From NCBI RefSeq assembly GCF_004025535.1, contig NZ_QJRG01000049.1, positions 321,517 through 385,516 on the forward strand: a DNA stretch of 64,000 bases, written 5' to 3'. The DNA is from Pseudomonas alkylphenolica. Its GTDB lineage: Bacteria > Pseudomonadota > Gammaproteobacteria > Pseudomonadales > Pseudomonadaceae. The translations under genes and the position numbers were made by a program. The notes below the pieces were generated by a model. It was not told where the DNA came from and searched no databases. It saw only the letters and a list, made by a program, of their open reading frames with translations. This document shows positions 1 through 7,966 of the stretch, piece by piece. Positions within the stretch are counted from its first letter, which is position 1. Each line of letters opens with the position of its first letter.

Positions 1-746
1 GCGCCGGTTTCGATGTGTGGATTCCGGAAATGCGCGGACACGGACTGTCGCCGCGCAACCGCGACTATCGCAGCAATCGGGTCGCCGATTATGCCCGCTA
101 CGACCTGCCTGTAATTGGCGCCTTTGTCAGTGAAAAATGCGGTCGCGCCGCGCACTGGGTCGGCCATTCGCTGGGCGGCACAACACTGGCGGCGGCATTG
201 GGCGGCCAGTACCTGGCGACCGATCTGGTGGCCAGTGCGGCGTTTTTCGGCACGCAGGTCAGCCGCACCTACTGGCCATTGAAAATTCCGCCGGTGGAGT
301 GGGGCGGGCGCTTGCTGCTCAAGCGCTTTGCGCAATTGTCCGGTACCCGGCTCAAGCGCGGTCCCGAGGACGAACCGATAGGCCTTGCCCTGGAAAGCAT
401 GCGCTGGTTTGGCCTGTTCGGCCGCTTTGGCGACAAGGATCGCGACTGGTGGGCGGGGCTTGCCGAGCTGGATGTGCCGGTGCTGGCTGTAGCAGCTGCG
501 GGGGATCATCAGGATCCGGTATGGGCGTGCCGCAAGTTGTTCGAGCAATTGGGCGGCGAGCACAAGCAGTTTATCCGGCTGGGGCGCGAGGAGGGTTTCG
601 ACAACTTCGGGCACGTCGACATGCTCGTCAGTAAACCTGCGCAAGTGCAGGTGTGGCCGCTGGTCGAGCGCTGGTTGCTAAACCCGTTGGCGTCTCTGCG
701 CGAAGAGTCGGTCGCGGACGTTTCGCCAGCACCCAGTTATCGCTAA
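1..746 (+). CDS. Alpha/beta-fold hydrolase, 5' end outside window
   Basis: This is the C-terminal part of an alpha/beta hydrolase of the lipase/esterase type; the reading frame is open to the left edge, so the true start lies outside. The nucleophile elbow GHSLGG is visible near the start of the fragment, with a candidate acid Asp in AAAGDHQDP and a candidate His in FGHVDM near the end. It is likely a soluble cytoplasmic enzyme, since no membrane segment is visible in this part. The substrate cannot be read from sequence. In Pseudomonas a gene of this kind commonly precedes rraA. About 200 bases without a clear gene separate it from rraA; they contain a loose inverted repeat (CCCGCTG at 801-807, CAGCGGG at 829-835) and no T-rich terminator. 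Confidence 0.85.
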   Translation, partial: AGFDVWIPEMRGHGLSPRNRDYRSNRVADYARYDLPVIGAFVSEKCGRAAHWVGHSLGGTTLAAALGGQYLATDLVASAAFFGTQVSRTYWPLKIPPVEWGGRLLLKRFAQLSGTRLKRGPEDEPIGLALESMRWFGLFGRFGDKDRDWWAGLAELDVPVLAVAAAGDHQDPVWACRKLFEQLGGEHKQFIRLGREEGFDNFGHVDMLVSKPAQVQVWPLVERWLLNPLASLREESVADVSPAPSYR

Positions 747-952
747 AATATGACGATTGTTGCGGTTACGGTCATTTAAGATGCTTTAGCTGACGTATCG
801 CCCGCTGACTGAGATGTAATCGGCGCGACAGCGGGTGACCGGGTCGGTGTCGACGGTGTAGCCTTGGGGGTAAAGCCGCATCGCTGCACCTCGTATCTTC
901 AATGGCACTGCGACTTCACATCCAATGTCTTGGCAATCGACAGGAGTTACCC

Positions 953-1441
953 ATGCATTATCTCACGCCCGATTTGTGCGACGCCTACCCGGACCTGGTG
1001 CAGGTGGTGGAGCCAATGTTCAGCAACTTTGGTGGCCGCGATTCCTTTGGTGGGCAAATCGTCACCATCAAGTGCTTCGAGGACAACTCGCTGGTCAAGG
1101 AGCAGGTTGATCTGGACGGCAAGGGCAAAGTGCTGGTGGTTGACGGTGGTGGTTCGCTGCGCCGCGCGCTGCTGGGTGACATGCTGGCCGAGAAGGCCGC
1201 CAAGAACGGCTGGGAAGGCCTGGTGATCTACGGTTGCGTACGTGACGTCGATGTCCTGGCGCAAACCGATGTTGGCGTTCAGGCCCTGGCCAGTCACCCG
1301 ATGAAGACCGACAAGCGTGGTATCGGTGACCTCAATGTAGTGGTGACCTTTGCCGGGGTGACATTCCGCCCGGGTGAATACATCTACGCTGACAACAACG
1401 GTGTGATTGTTTCGCCAAGCCCGCTGAAAATGCCGGAATAA
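953..1441 (+). CDS. rraA: RraA-family protein (ribonuclease E activity regulator A / HMG aldolase-like)
   Basis: A 162-residue protein of the RraA family. RraA binds RNase E and inhibits mRNA processing; related members have 4-hydroxy-4-methyl-2-oxoglutarate aldolase activity, and sequence alone does not separate the two roles here. The family core is clear: a glycine-rich DGGGSLRRALLGDMLA segment near residues 64-80, then GLVIYGCVRDVD near 90-101, where family members place the metal/substrate Arg-Asp pair. The ATG at 953 is chosen over the upstream in-frame ATG at 902 because CAGGAG lies a few bases before it and the family begins MxYxTPDLCD. The cmaX gene follows 27 bases later, so co-transcription is plausible. 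Confidence 0.93.
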   Translation: MHYLTPDLCDAYPDLVQVVEPMFSNFGGRDSFGGQIVTIKCFEDNSLVKEQVDLDGKGKVLVVDGGGSLRRALLGDMLAEKAAKNGWEGLVIYGCVRDVDVLAQTDVGVQALASHPMKTDKRGIGDLNVVVTFAGVTFRPGEYIYADNNGVIVSPSPLKMPE

Positions 1442-1468
1442 GCACTGAAACCGCTAAGTGGAGCAGGA

Positions 1469-2464
1469 ATGTTCGAGGAAGAAAACGCGCAGTGGGGGCT
1501 GGTGCATGCCCTGGTGCTCGATGGCAAAGGCGGTGCACGCTCGATCGCTCGAACCGAACTGGACGACCTGCAGCTGCAACCGGAGCAGAGCCTCTGGTTG
1601 CACTGGGATCGCAGTCATCCGCAAACCCGTACCTGGTTGCGTCAGGACAGTGGCCTGAGCGAGTTTGCCTGCGACCTGCTCCTGGAGGAAAACACCCGCC
1701 CACGGCTGTTGGCCTTGCCTGAGGAGCAGATGTTGCTGTTCTTGCGCGGGGTTAACCTCAACCCGGGTGCCGAGCCCGAAGATATGGTGTCGGTCCGCAT
1801 TTTTGCCCGCGCACAACAAGTGATTTCCTTGCGTTTGCGGCCGTTGCGCGCCAGTGATGAGCTGCTGCAGCAACTGGCTGAGGGCCGCGGACCGAAAACG
1901 GCCTCCGAGCTGTTGCTGAGCATGGCGCAGCTGTTGACCGAGAAGGTCCAGGCGCTGGTCAGCGACCTCTCGGAAGTAGTCGATCTGGAAGAAGAAAAGC
2001 TCGAAGCCGATAAACGGTACGCGCCTGAGCAGGGTTCACTGCAGCAGATTCGTCGGCGTGCCGCAGGCCTGCGCCGCTTTCTCGCCCCGCAGCGCGAACT
2101 CTATGCACAGTTGGCGCGCAACAGATGGAGCTGGTTCGCGGCAGACGATGCCGACTACTGGAACGAACTGAACAACAGCCTGATCCGCTACCTGGAAGAG
2201 CTGGAGCTGACCCGCGAGCGCGCCGCGCTGGTACTGGAAAGTGAAGACCGCCGGCGTGCCGAGCGGATGAACCGGACCATGTATCGGTTTGGCATCATCA
2301 CCTGCATTTTCCTGCCGATGAGCTTCGTTACCGGCCTGCTGGGCATCAATGTCGGGGGGATTCCGGGTTCGGACAGCCCCTATGGTTTCCTGTTCGCCAG
2401 CCTGCTGGTGCTGGGCCTGGCGCTGGGGCAGTGGTGGCTGTTTCGCCGCCTGCGCTGGGTGTGA
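1469..2464 (+). CDS. cmaX: CorA/ZntB-family divalent cation transporter CmaX
   Basis: A 331-residue inner-membrane protein of the CorA metal transporter family, closest in style to ZntB/CmaX. A long cytoplasmic N-terminal domain with charged helices (about residues 1-265) precedes two C-terminal membrane helices, the first near FGIITCIFLPMSFVTGLLGIN and the second near FLFASLLVLGLALGQWWLF. The loop carries GINVGGIP, the ZntB-like form of the CorA GMN signature, rather than canonical GMN. An RBS (GGAGCAGGA) directly precedes ATG 1469. It heads the cmaX-crfX-cmpX-sigX-oprF cluster known in Pseudomonas, which is linked to cell-envelope stress. Ion specificity (Mg2+, Zn2+) is not resolved. Confidence 0.92.
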   Translation: MFEEENAQWGLVHALVLDGKGGARSIARTELDDLQLQPEQSLWLHWDRSHPQTRTWLRQDSGLSEFACDLLLEENTRPRLLALPEEQMLLFLRGVNLNPGAEPEDMVSVRIFARAQQVISLRLRPLRASDELLQQLAEGRGPKTASELLLSMAQLLTEKVQALVSDLSEVVDLEEEKLEADKRYAPEQGSLQQIRRRAAGLRRFLAPQRELYAQLARNRWSWFAADDADYWNELNNSLIRYLEELELTRERAALVLESEDRRRAERMNRTMYRFGIITCIFLPMSFVTGLLGINVGGIPGSDSPYGFLFASLLVLGLALGQWWLFRRLRWV

Positions 2465-2565
2465 TGCGGTGCACACAGTGAACATTCAGTCACTAACTGT
2501 CCGCCCGGTTCATGTGACCCGCGCCGAGACGACCTCGTCTTTGACTGATATTGCGCGAGGTGCCT

Positions 2566-2814
2566 ATGCACGATCCGTTTGAAGAATCCCTGCGAGACCT
2601 GCTCAAGGCGTCGCCTTCCGGCCAGGACCGTGATGACGATGCCTGCCTTGGGCGTGTGTTGAAAACCGCCAACCGCCAGGTTGGTGCGGGCGATCTGTTC
2701 AGCCTGCTTGGCCGCTGGAGCCAGGCGTTGATGATCGCTGTCAATAATGGTTCGGCGCATGTTGCGCCGGTCCGGCGTAACGCTACCGCTCGTAAAGCTG
2801 ATAAGGCCGATTGA
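2566..2814 (+). CDS. crfX: CrfX small conserved protein
   Basis: An 82-residue small protein between cmaX and cmpX, matching the position and style of CrfX of the Pseudomonas sigX locus. It begins MHDPFEESLRDLL and has a basic tail rich in Arg/Lys/Ala. No signal peptide or membrane segment is evident, so it is probably cytoplasmic; its biochemical role is unknown. ATG 2566 is preferred to the upstream in-frame TTG at 2551 because GCGAGG sits five bases before it. Its stop (2812-2814) is two bases from the cmpX ATG, so the two genes are very likely translated from one message. Confidence 0.85.
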   Translation: MHDPFEESLRDLLKASPSGQDRDDDACLGRVLKTANRQVGAGDLFSLLGRWSQALMIAVNNGSAHVAPVRRNATARKADKAD

Positions 2815-2816
2815 CT

Positions 2817-3641
2817 ATGGAACTTAATCTCTGGACGCAGAGCTTGCTCACCGCGATGACTGCGTTGTGGACCAAAGTGGCGAACTTTATCCCCAACCTG
2901 TTCGGCGCGCTGGTTGTGGTGCTGCTCGGTTTTGTCGTGGCCAAGTTGCTCGACACCTTGTTGTCCAAGTTGCTGGCCAAGCTTGGGCTGGACCGCTTGA
3001 TGGGCGGCACCGGCCTGACCAAGATGCTTGACCGGGTCGGCATCCAGGTACCCATTTCGACCCTGATCGGCAAGATCGTCTACTGGTTCGTGCTGCTGAT
3101 CTTTCTGGTCTCGGCGGCCGAGTCCCTCGGGCTTGAGCGCGTGTCGGCAACCCTCGACATGCTGGCCCTGTACCTGCCCAAGGTCTTCGGTGCGGCGCTG
3201 GTGTTGCTGGCCGGTGTGTTGCTGGCGCAGCTGGTCAATGGCCTGGTGCGTGGTGCAGCCGAAGGCATCGGCCTGGAGTATGCCGCCGGTGTCGGGCGCA
3301 TTGCCCAGGGCCTGGTCATCATCATCAGCATTTCAGTGGCAATCAGCCAGCTTGAGGTCAAAACCGACCTGCTGAACCACGTAATCGTCATCGGATTGAT
3401 TACCGTTGGTCTGGCCGTTGCCTTGGCGATGGGGCTGGGTAGCCGCGAAATTGCCGGTCAGATTCTGGCTGGAATCTACGTGCGAGAGCTCTATCAAGTG
3501 GGCCAACAGGTGCAGGTTGGAGAGGTCGAAGGTCAAATCGAGGAGATCGGCACGGTCAAGACGACCCTGCTGACCGATGACGGAGAGCTGGTTTCGTTGT
3601 CCAACCGGATTCTCCTGGAGCAGCGAGTCAATAGCCGCTAA
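2817..3641 (+). CDS. cmpX: MscS-like mechanosensitive channel family protein CmpX
   Basis: A 274-residue inner-membrane protein of the small-conductance mechanosensitive channel (MscS) family, the expected CmpX homologue in length and location. Four hydrophobic stretches are visible: near residues 22-40 (NLFGALVVVLLGFVVAKLL), 80-100 (IVYWFVLLIFLVSAA), 118-145 and 160-215. The last includes the alanine/glycine-rich GLAVALAMGLGSREIAGQILAG, resembling the MscS pore helix. A short beta domain follows (GQQVQVGEVEGQIEEIGTVKTTLLTDDGELVSLSN). It is taken to sense envelope tension and to influence SigX activity, which is family knowledge. It directly precedes sigX. Confidence 0.92.
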   Translation: MELNLWTQSLLTAMTALWTKVANFIPNLFGALVVVLLGFVVAKLLDTLLSKLLAKLGLDRLMGGTGLTKMLDRVGIQVPISTLIGKIVYWFVLLIFLVSAAESLGLERVSATLDMLALYLPKVFGAALVLLAGVLLAQLVNGLVRGAAEGIGLEYAAGVGRIAQGLVIIISISVAISQLEVKTDLLNHVIVIGLITVGLAVALAMGLGSREIAGQILAGIYVRELYQVGQQVQVGEVEGQIEEIGTVKTTLLTDDGELVSLSNRILLEQRVNSR

Positions 3642-3665
3642 CCGGGTATTCCTGCTAATGTATGC

Positions 3666-3700
3666 CGCCGCAAAATTACCCCAGGCAGGGGTAAGCGGCG
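3666..3700 (+). other. Stem-loop in the cmpX-sigX intergenic leader
   Basis: A two-part hairpin is seen: outer arms CGCCGC (3666-3671) and GCGGCG (3695-3700), inner arms TACCCC (3677-3682) and GGGGTA (3688-3693), loop AGGCA, with a five-base bulge on one side. It ends 30 bases before the sigX start and no T-run follows, so it is not an ordinary intrinsic terminator. A role in separating cmpX and sigX expression, or as an mRNA leader element, is inference. Confidence 0.5.
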
Positions 3701-3730
3701 ACATTGACCTGACTGTCGGCCAGATTCGTT

Positions 3731-4321
3731 TTGAATAAAGTTCACTCGCTGCCCATGCGTTACGACCCCCGCGAGCTCACTGATGAGGAGTTGGTGGCGC
3801 GTTCGCATGAGGAGCTGTTTCATGTTACTCGCGCGTATGAGGAGCTCATGCGCCGCTACCAGCGAACTCTTTTTAATGTCTGCGCACGTTATCTGGGGAA
3901 CGATCGGGACGCTGACGATGTCTGTCAGGAGGTGATGCTCAAGGTGCTCTACGGCCTGAAGAATTTCGAGGGCAAGTCGAAATTCAAGACTTGGCTTTAC
4001 AGCATCACCTATAACGAATGCATCACCCAGTACCGCAAGGAACGACGTAAACGCCGTCTAATGGACGCGTTGAGTTTGGATCCACTTGAGGAAGCCTCTG
4101 AAGAAAAGGCCCCGAAAGCGGAAGAGAAAGGCGGGCTGGACAAATGGCTAGTGCATGTAAATCCGATTGACCGTGAAATTCTGGTGCTACGATTTGTCGC
4201 AGAACTGGAATTTCAGGAGATCGCCGATATCATGCATATGGGCCTTAGCGCAACGAAAATGCGGTACAAACGTGCGCTAGACAAGCTACGTGAGAAATTT
4301 GCGGGCCTTGCTGAAACTTAG
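3731..4321 (+). CDS. sigX: ECF RNA polymerase sigma factor SigX
   Basis: A 196-residue extracytoplasmic-function sigma factor. Region 2 contains the typical DADDVCQEVMLKVLYGL segment near residues 57-75, and region 4 has the helix-turn-helix near residues 155-190 (IADIMHMGLSATKMRYKRAL). SigX drives oprF and envelope/fatty-acid genes in Pseudomonas (family knowledge). The start is a TTG at 3731, matching the conserved MNK...RYDPRELxDEELVARSH N-terminus; the first in-frame ATG would remove the first eight residues. No anti-sigma gene is adjacent, in keeping with the Pseudomonas locus, where signalling is thought to involve CmpX or membrane state. oprF begins 110 bases downstream. Confidence 0.96.
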   Translation: MNKVHSLPMRYDPRELTDEELVARSHEELFHVTRAYEELMRRYQRTLFNVCARYLGNDRDADDVCQEVMLKVLYGLKNFEGKSKFKTWLYSITYNECITQYRKERRKRRLMDALSLDPLEEASEEKAPKAEEKGGLDKWLVHVNPIDREILVLRFVAELEFQEIADIMHMGLSATKMRYKRALDKLREKFAGLAET

Positions 4322-4346
4322 TGGCGCGTAAATATCTCTAACGTAC

Positions 4347-4370
4347 CGGCAAGTTCTGCTAAACTTGCCG
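4347..4370 (+). other. Perfect inverted repeat between sigX and oprF
   Basis: CGGCAAGTT (4347-4355) and AACTTGCCG (4362-4370) form a perfect nine-base stem with loop CTGCTA. It lies 62 bases upstream of the oprF ATG and lacks a following T-run. It could attenuate sigX read-through, form part of the oprF leader, or stabilise the abundant oprF mRNA. The choice among these is inference. Confidence 0.5.
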
Positions 4371-4431
4371 TCGAGTTGTCCCCCGGATGTTGGTGGGACT
4401 GCTTAACTATCACCAGATGGGGATTTAACGG

Positions 4432-5466
4432 ATGAAATTGAAAAACACCTTGGGCTTGGCCATTGGTTCTCTTGTAGCCGCAACTTCCTTCGGCGCTCTG
4501 GCACAAGGCCAAGGCGCGGTCGAGATTGAAGGCAACGTTACCAAGCAGTACTACGATAGCGAGCGCAATTTTCAAAACGACGGCACCAACCCTGGTGTTC
4601 GCCTCGGTTACTTCCTGACCGACGACCTGTCCCTGGACCTGGGCTACAACGAAACTCACAACGTTCGTGGCGATGTCTTCAACAAGGACATCAAAGGCTC
4701 GAAAGCTAAACTCGACGCTACCTACCACCTGGGCACCGTAGGCGACGCAGTACGTCCTTACGTTTCCGCAGGTTTCGCTCACGAGAGCCTGGGCCAGAGC
4801 TTCAACAACGGCCGTGACCACTCCACCTTCGCCAACGTTGGCGCTGGCGCCAAGTGGTACATCACCGACATGTTCTTCGCCCGTGCTGGCGTTGAAGCCA
4901 TGTACAACATCGACAACGGCAACACCGAGTGGGGCCCATCCCTGGGTCTGGGTCTGAACTTCGGTGGTAGCGGCGGCAAAGTTGCTGCTCCTGCTCCAGT
5001 TGCTGAAGTCTGCTCCGACAGCGACAACGACGGCGTTTGCGACAACGTCGACAAGTGCCCTGACACCCCAGCCAACGTTACCGTTGACGCTGACGGCTGC
5101 CCGGCTGTTGCCGAAGTCGTACGTGTTGAGCTGGACGTCAAGTTCGACTTCGACAAGTCGGTCGTCAAGCCAAACAGCTACGGCGACATCAAGAACCTGG
5201 CTGACTTCATGAAGCAGTACCCACAGACCACCACCACTGTTGAAGGTCACACTGACTCCGTCGGTCCTGACGCTTACAACCAGAAGCTGTCTGAGCGTCG
5301 TGCAAACGCCGTTAAGCAGGTTCTGACCAACCAGTACGGCGTAGAATCGAGCCGTGTTGAGTCGGTTGGCTACGGTGAAACCCGTCCGGTTGCTGACAAC
5401 GCCACCGACGCTGGTCGCGCTGTTAACCGTCGCGTAGAAGCGCAAGTAGAAGCCCAAGCCAAGTAA
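4432..5466 (+). CDS. oprF: Major outer membrane porin OprF (OmpA family)
   Basis: A 344-residue OmpA-family porin linking the outer membrane to peptidoglycan. A signal peptide is visible (MKLKNTLGLAIGSLVAATSF...ALA, cleavage near residue 24). An N-terminal eight-strand beta-barrel spans about residues 25-180. A linker with four cysteines follows (VCSDSDNDGVCDN, DKCPDTP, DGCPA) and carries thrombospondin-type DxDxDG repeats. The C-terminal OmpA domain has the peptidoglycan-binding motif TTVEGHTDSVGPDAYNQKLS near residues 265-285 and a terminal NRRVEAQVEA. Codon use is strongly biased to preferred codons, as expected of an abundant protein. It follows its known regulator gene sigX and is followed by a strong terminator. 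Confidence 0.98.
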   Translation: MKLKNTLGLAIGSLVAATSFGALAQGQGAVEIEGNVTKQYYDSERNFQNDGTNPGVRLGYFLTDDLSLDLGYNETHNVRGDVFNKDIKGSKAKLDATYHLGTVGDAVRPYVSAGFAHESLGQSFNNGRDHSTFANVGAGAKWYITDMFFARAGVEAMYNIDNGNTEWGPSLGLGLNFGGSGGKVAAPAPVAEVCSDSDNDGVCDNVDKCPDTPANVTVDADGCPAVAEVVRVELDVKFDFDKSVVKPNSYGDIKNLADFMKQYPQTTTTVEGHTDSVGPDAYNQKLSERRANAVKQVLTNQYGVESSRVESVGYGETRPVADNATDAGRAVNRRVEAQVEAQAK

Positions 5467-5484
5467 TTGGTCCAGGCACTACTG

Positions 5485-5510
5485 AAAAGCCCGGCTTAGG
5501 CCGGGCTTTT
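5485..5510 (+). terminator. Rho-independent terminator of oprF
   Basis: AAAAGCCCGGC, loop TTAG, then GCCGGGCTTTT: a GC-rich stem followed by a T-tract, 18 bases after the oprF stop codon. The A-run on the other side also makes it usable for the convergent cobA transcript. Confidence 0.9.
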
Positions 5511-5523
5511 CTTTGCCTGCGAT

Positions 5524-6261
5524 TCAGGCGCTTAGCTGAATCAGGGCTGCGGCGTCGTGCGCCGCCACCTCACCGATTACCAAAATCGCCGGGCTGTTCA
5601 GTCTGAAACGATTGGCCGCATCGGTCAGTTGCGCCAGGGTACAACGCTGTTCGCGCTGCTTTGGCAGGGACGCGTTTTCAATCATGGCAATCGGTGTCTG
5701 TGCCGGTAAGCCACCTTCCAGCAAGCCTTGCTGAATCTCCACCAGTTTACTGACCCCCATGTACACCACCAGGGTGGTGCCGCTCTGTGCCAGCGCCTGC
5801 CAGTTCAGCGGGCTGTCATCCTGTGTGTGCGCCGTGACTAGCGTTACGCCACGGCTGACCCCGCGCAAGGTCAGGGAAATACCGCATTGGGTAGCCCCGG
5901 CGAGCCCGGCGGTAATGCCGTTGACCAGCTCAGCTTCTATGCCGTGCGCCTGCAGCCAGGCGGCTTCTTCGCCACCGCGACCGAAGATGCAGGGATCACC
6001 GCCCTTCAGACGCGCCACGCAACGTCCCTGGCGGGCATAGCGCAGCATCAGACGCTGGATGAAGGCCTGTGGGGTAGAGCGGCAACCACCTCGTTTGCCG
6101 ACGCCAATCACGCGCGCTGCAGGGCAGTGCTCAAGGACCTCGGGGTTGACCAGGTCATCAATCAGTACCACATCGGCTTCACGAAGGGCGCGTACGGCCT
6201 TGAGGGTCAACAGTTCAGGGTCGCCAGGTCCTGCACCAATCAGCCAGACTTTCGCATTCAT
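5524..6261 (-). CDS. cobA: Uroporphyrinogen-III C-methyltransferase
   Basis: A 245-residue SAM-dependent methyltransferase that converts uroporphyrinogen III to precorrin-2, the first committed step to sirohaem and cobalamin. Visible family motifs are the N-terminal VWLIGAGPGDPELLTLKAVRAL, GGDPCIFGRGGEEA near residues 87-100, GITAGLAGATQCGISLT near 115-130 and VVYMGVSKL near 170. It is the stand-alone CobA/SUMT type, without the CysG dehydrogenase domain. It is the last gene of the minus-strand nasA-kinase-cobA cluster, 25 bases after the kinase gene. This fits provision of sirohaem for nitrite reductase. Confidence 0.95.
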   Translation of the reverse strand: MNAKVWLIGAGPGDPELLTLKAVRALREADVVLIDDLVNPEVLEHCPAARVIGVGKRGGCRSTPQAFIQRLMLRYARQGRCVARLKGGDPCIFGRGGEEAAWLQAHGIEAELVNGITAGLAGATQCGISLTLRGVSRGVTLVTAHTQDDSPLNWQALAQSGTTLVVYMGVSKLVEIQQGLLEGGLPAQTPIAMIENASLPKQREQRCTLAQLTDAANRFRLNSPAILVIGEVAAHDAAALIQLSA

Positions 6262-6286
6262 CGGGTATTCCTCATCGGCAGGGCTG

Positions 6287-7957
6287 TCAGCCGTTTAGCA
6301 GGCAGATCAGCAGGGTCAGGTTGAGTAGCAAGGACAGTAGTGCAAGGCCGCGCCAGACTTTCAGCGGTTCACGTTCAAGCAACGGCCGCGGCCGCACGCT
6401 CAGGTGCTGGCGTTCGCCTTGCTCAAGCAGCAGCAGCCATTGTTCGGCGGTTTCAAAGCGCTGTTGCGGGTTGGCAGCCAGCGCCTGATTGAGGTTGTGC
6501 TCCAGCCATTCGGGCAGGTCCGGGCGATAGCGCGCGGCACTGGTGGGCTGGGTAAAGCGGGGGCGCTGAAAGGCCTCGACTTCGCCGTAGGGGTAGTGCC
6601 CGGTCAGCAGGTAGAACAGAGTTACGCCAACGCTGTAGAGGTCCTGTTGAGGGCTGGGTGGCTCGCCGTCGAAGGCTTCCGGGGCGATGAAGGACGGCGT
6701 GCCTGGCAGCTCATGGGCGCGGTCCTCGGAGAGGCCCGGGCAAAACGCCAGGCCGAAATCCAGTACACGCAACTGGCCATCGTCGCCTAGGTGCAGGTTT
6801 TCCGGCTTGATGTCGCGATGCAGGATGTTGCGCCGGTGCAATAGGCCGACGGCATGCAGCAACTGGCGGGCAAGCGCTTGCCATTGCGCCAGGGCGAGCG
6901 GGCCGTCGCGGGTGAACAGTTGGGCCAGGGTCTGGCCGGGGTATTCACGCATCAGGTAGTACAAGTGCTGGCGTTGGCCCGCCGGATGCACTTCGGGAAA
7001 GTGGCGACCGGCTACGCGACGCAGGAACCATTCTTCAAGCAGCAGGCTCTGCAACGCGCCTGCTTCGTCCTTGCGTGTTTGTGGCAAGGTCTTGAGCAAC
7101 CAGGCCTGCTGTTCGGGGTCGTGAACACGGTACAACAGGGACTGTCGGCTTTGGCCGAGCAACTGGTCCACGGTAAAGCCATCGATTGCCTGGGCATTGC
7201 GCAGCGGAGCAGGCAGCGGCCATTGCTGAAGTTGCGCCAGCGAGTCGCCGAGGTTGCTTTCACCCAACTGATCGACGCGCACCAGCAGGGCGCTGGCGTT
7301 GTCCTGGCTACCGCTGTAATGCGCCGAGCTGACCAGAGTCTGGGCCGCGTCCTGCAAGTCGATCTGCTCGCGCAGAACCGCCCTGATCTGTGACTCGCTG
7401 AGGCTGGCCCAGACACCGTCACTGAGCAGCAAAAAACACTCGCCGGGGTGCAGCTCGCCTTCCAGGTAGTCAACTTGCAAGTGTTGGTCCAGGCCCAGGG
7501 CGCGTTTCAGTACATGCTGCATGCCGGGTTGGTCCCAGACGTGGTCCTCGCTGATGCGCTGCAGTTGTCCTGCACCCCAGCGGTAGATCCGGCAATCACC
7601 GACATGGGCCAGGGTAAAGCGCCGCCCGCGTAATACCAGGGCGCTCAGGGTGGTCAGCAATGGCTGGCCGCCGCCATTGGCGCGCAACCAGCGATTCTGG
7701 GCGAGCAGCAGGCGGTCCAGGGCTTGCGCCACGCCCCAGGTGGGTGGCGTGGCGTAGTAGTCCAGGGCCAATGCCTGCAGGCTGGTGCGCGCCGCCAGGC
7801 CGCCGTCGGCACACTGGCTGACACCGTCGGCAAGGGCGAACAGGTAGCCTTTGCTGGCAGCCAGTTCCGGGTTTGGGGTGACCAGGCGCAGTGCGTCCTG
7901 GTTCTCTTCTCGGGGGCCGGTGGCACTGGCCTGGGCGTAGCTCAGTTGCAGGCTCAT
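6287..7957 (-). CDS. Fused PP2C phosphatase / serine-threonine kinase membrane protein
   Basis: A 556-residue fusion. The N-terminal third is a PP2C-type phosphatase: EENQDALR near residue 17, ALADGVSQ near 41, LAHVGDCRIYR near 115 and SGSQDNASALLVR near 216 supply the metal-binding aspartates. The second half is a Hanks-type kinase, with catalytic loop HRDIKPENL, DFG in VLDFGLAF, and APEAF. A single hydrophobic helix at the extreme C-terminus (LALLSLLLNLTLLICLLNG) suggests a tail anchor in the inner membrane. It lies nine bases downstream of nasA. A gene of this type sits in the nitrate-assimilation operon of several pseudomonads, but its substrate is not known to me. Confidence 0.9.
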   Translation of the reverse strand: MSLQLSYAQASATGPREENQDALRLVTPNPELAASKGYLFALADGVSQCADGGLAARTSLQALALDYYATPPTWGVAQALDRLLLAQNRWLRANGGGQPLLTTLSALVLRGRRFTLAHVGDCRIYRWGAGQLQRISEDHVWDQPGMQHVLKRALGLDQHLQVDYLEGELHPGECFLLLSDGVWASLSESQIRAVLREQIDLQDAAQTLVSSAHYSGSQDNASALLVRVDQLGESNLGDSLAQLQQWPLPAPLRNAQAIDGFTVDQLLGQSRQSLLYRVHDPEQQAWLLKTLPQTRKDEAGALQSLLLEEWFLRRVAGRHFPEVHPAGQRQHLYYLMREYPGQTLAQLFTRDGPLALAQWQALARQLLHAVGLLHRRNILHRDIKPENLHLGDDGQLRVLDFGLAFCPGLSEDRAHELPGTPSFIAPEAFDGEPPSPQQDLYSVGVTLFYLLTGHYPYGEVEAFQRPRFTQPTSAARYRPDLPEWLEHNLNQALAANPQQRFETAEQWLLLLEQGERQHLSVRPRPLLEREPLKVWRGLALLSLLLNLTLLICLLNG

Positions 7958-7966
7958 GCTATCGCC

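Noticed and set aside
4318..5457. 379-codon minus-strand frame opposite oprF
   Set aside because: Arises from the strong codon bias of oprF; Val-rich nonsense translation.
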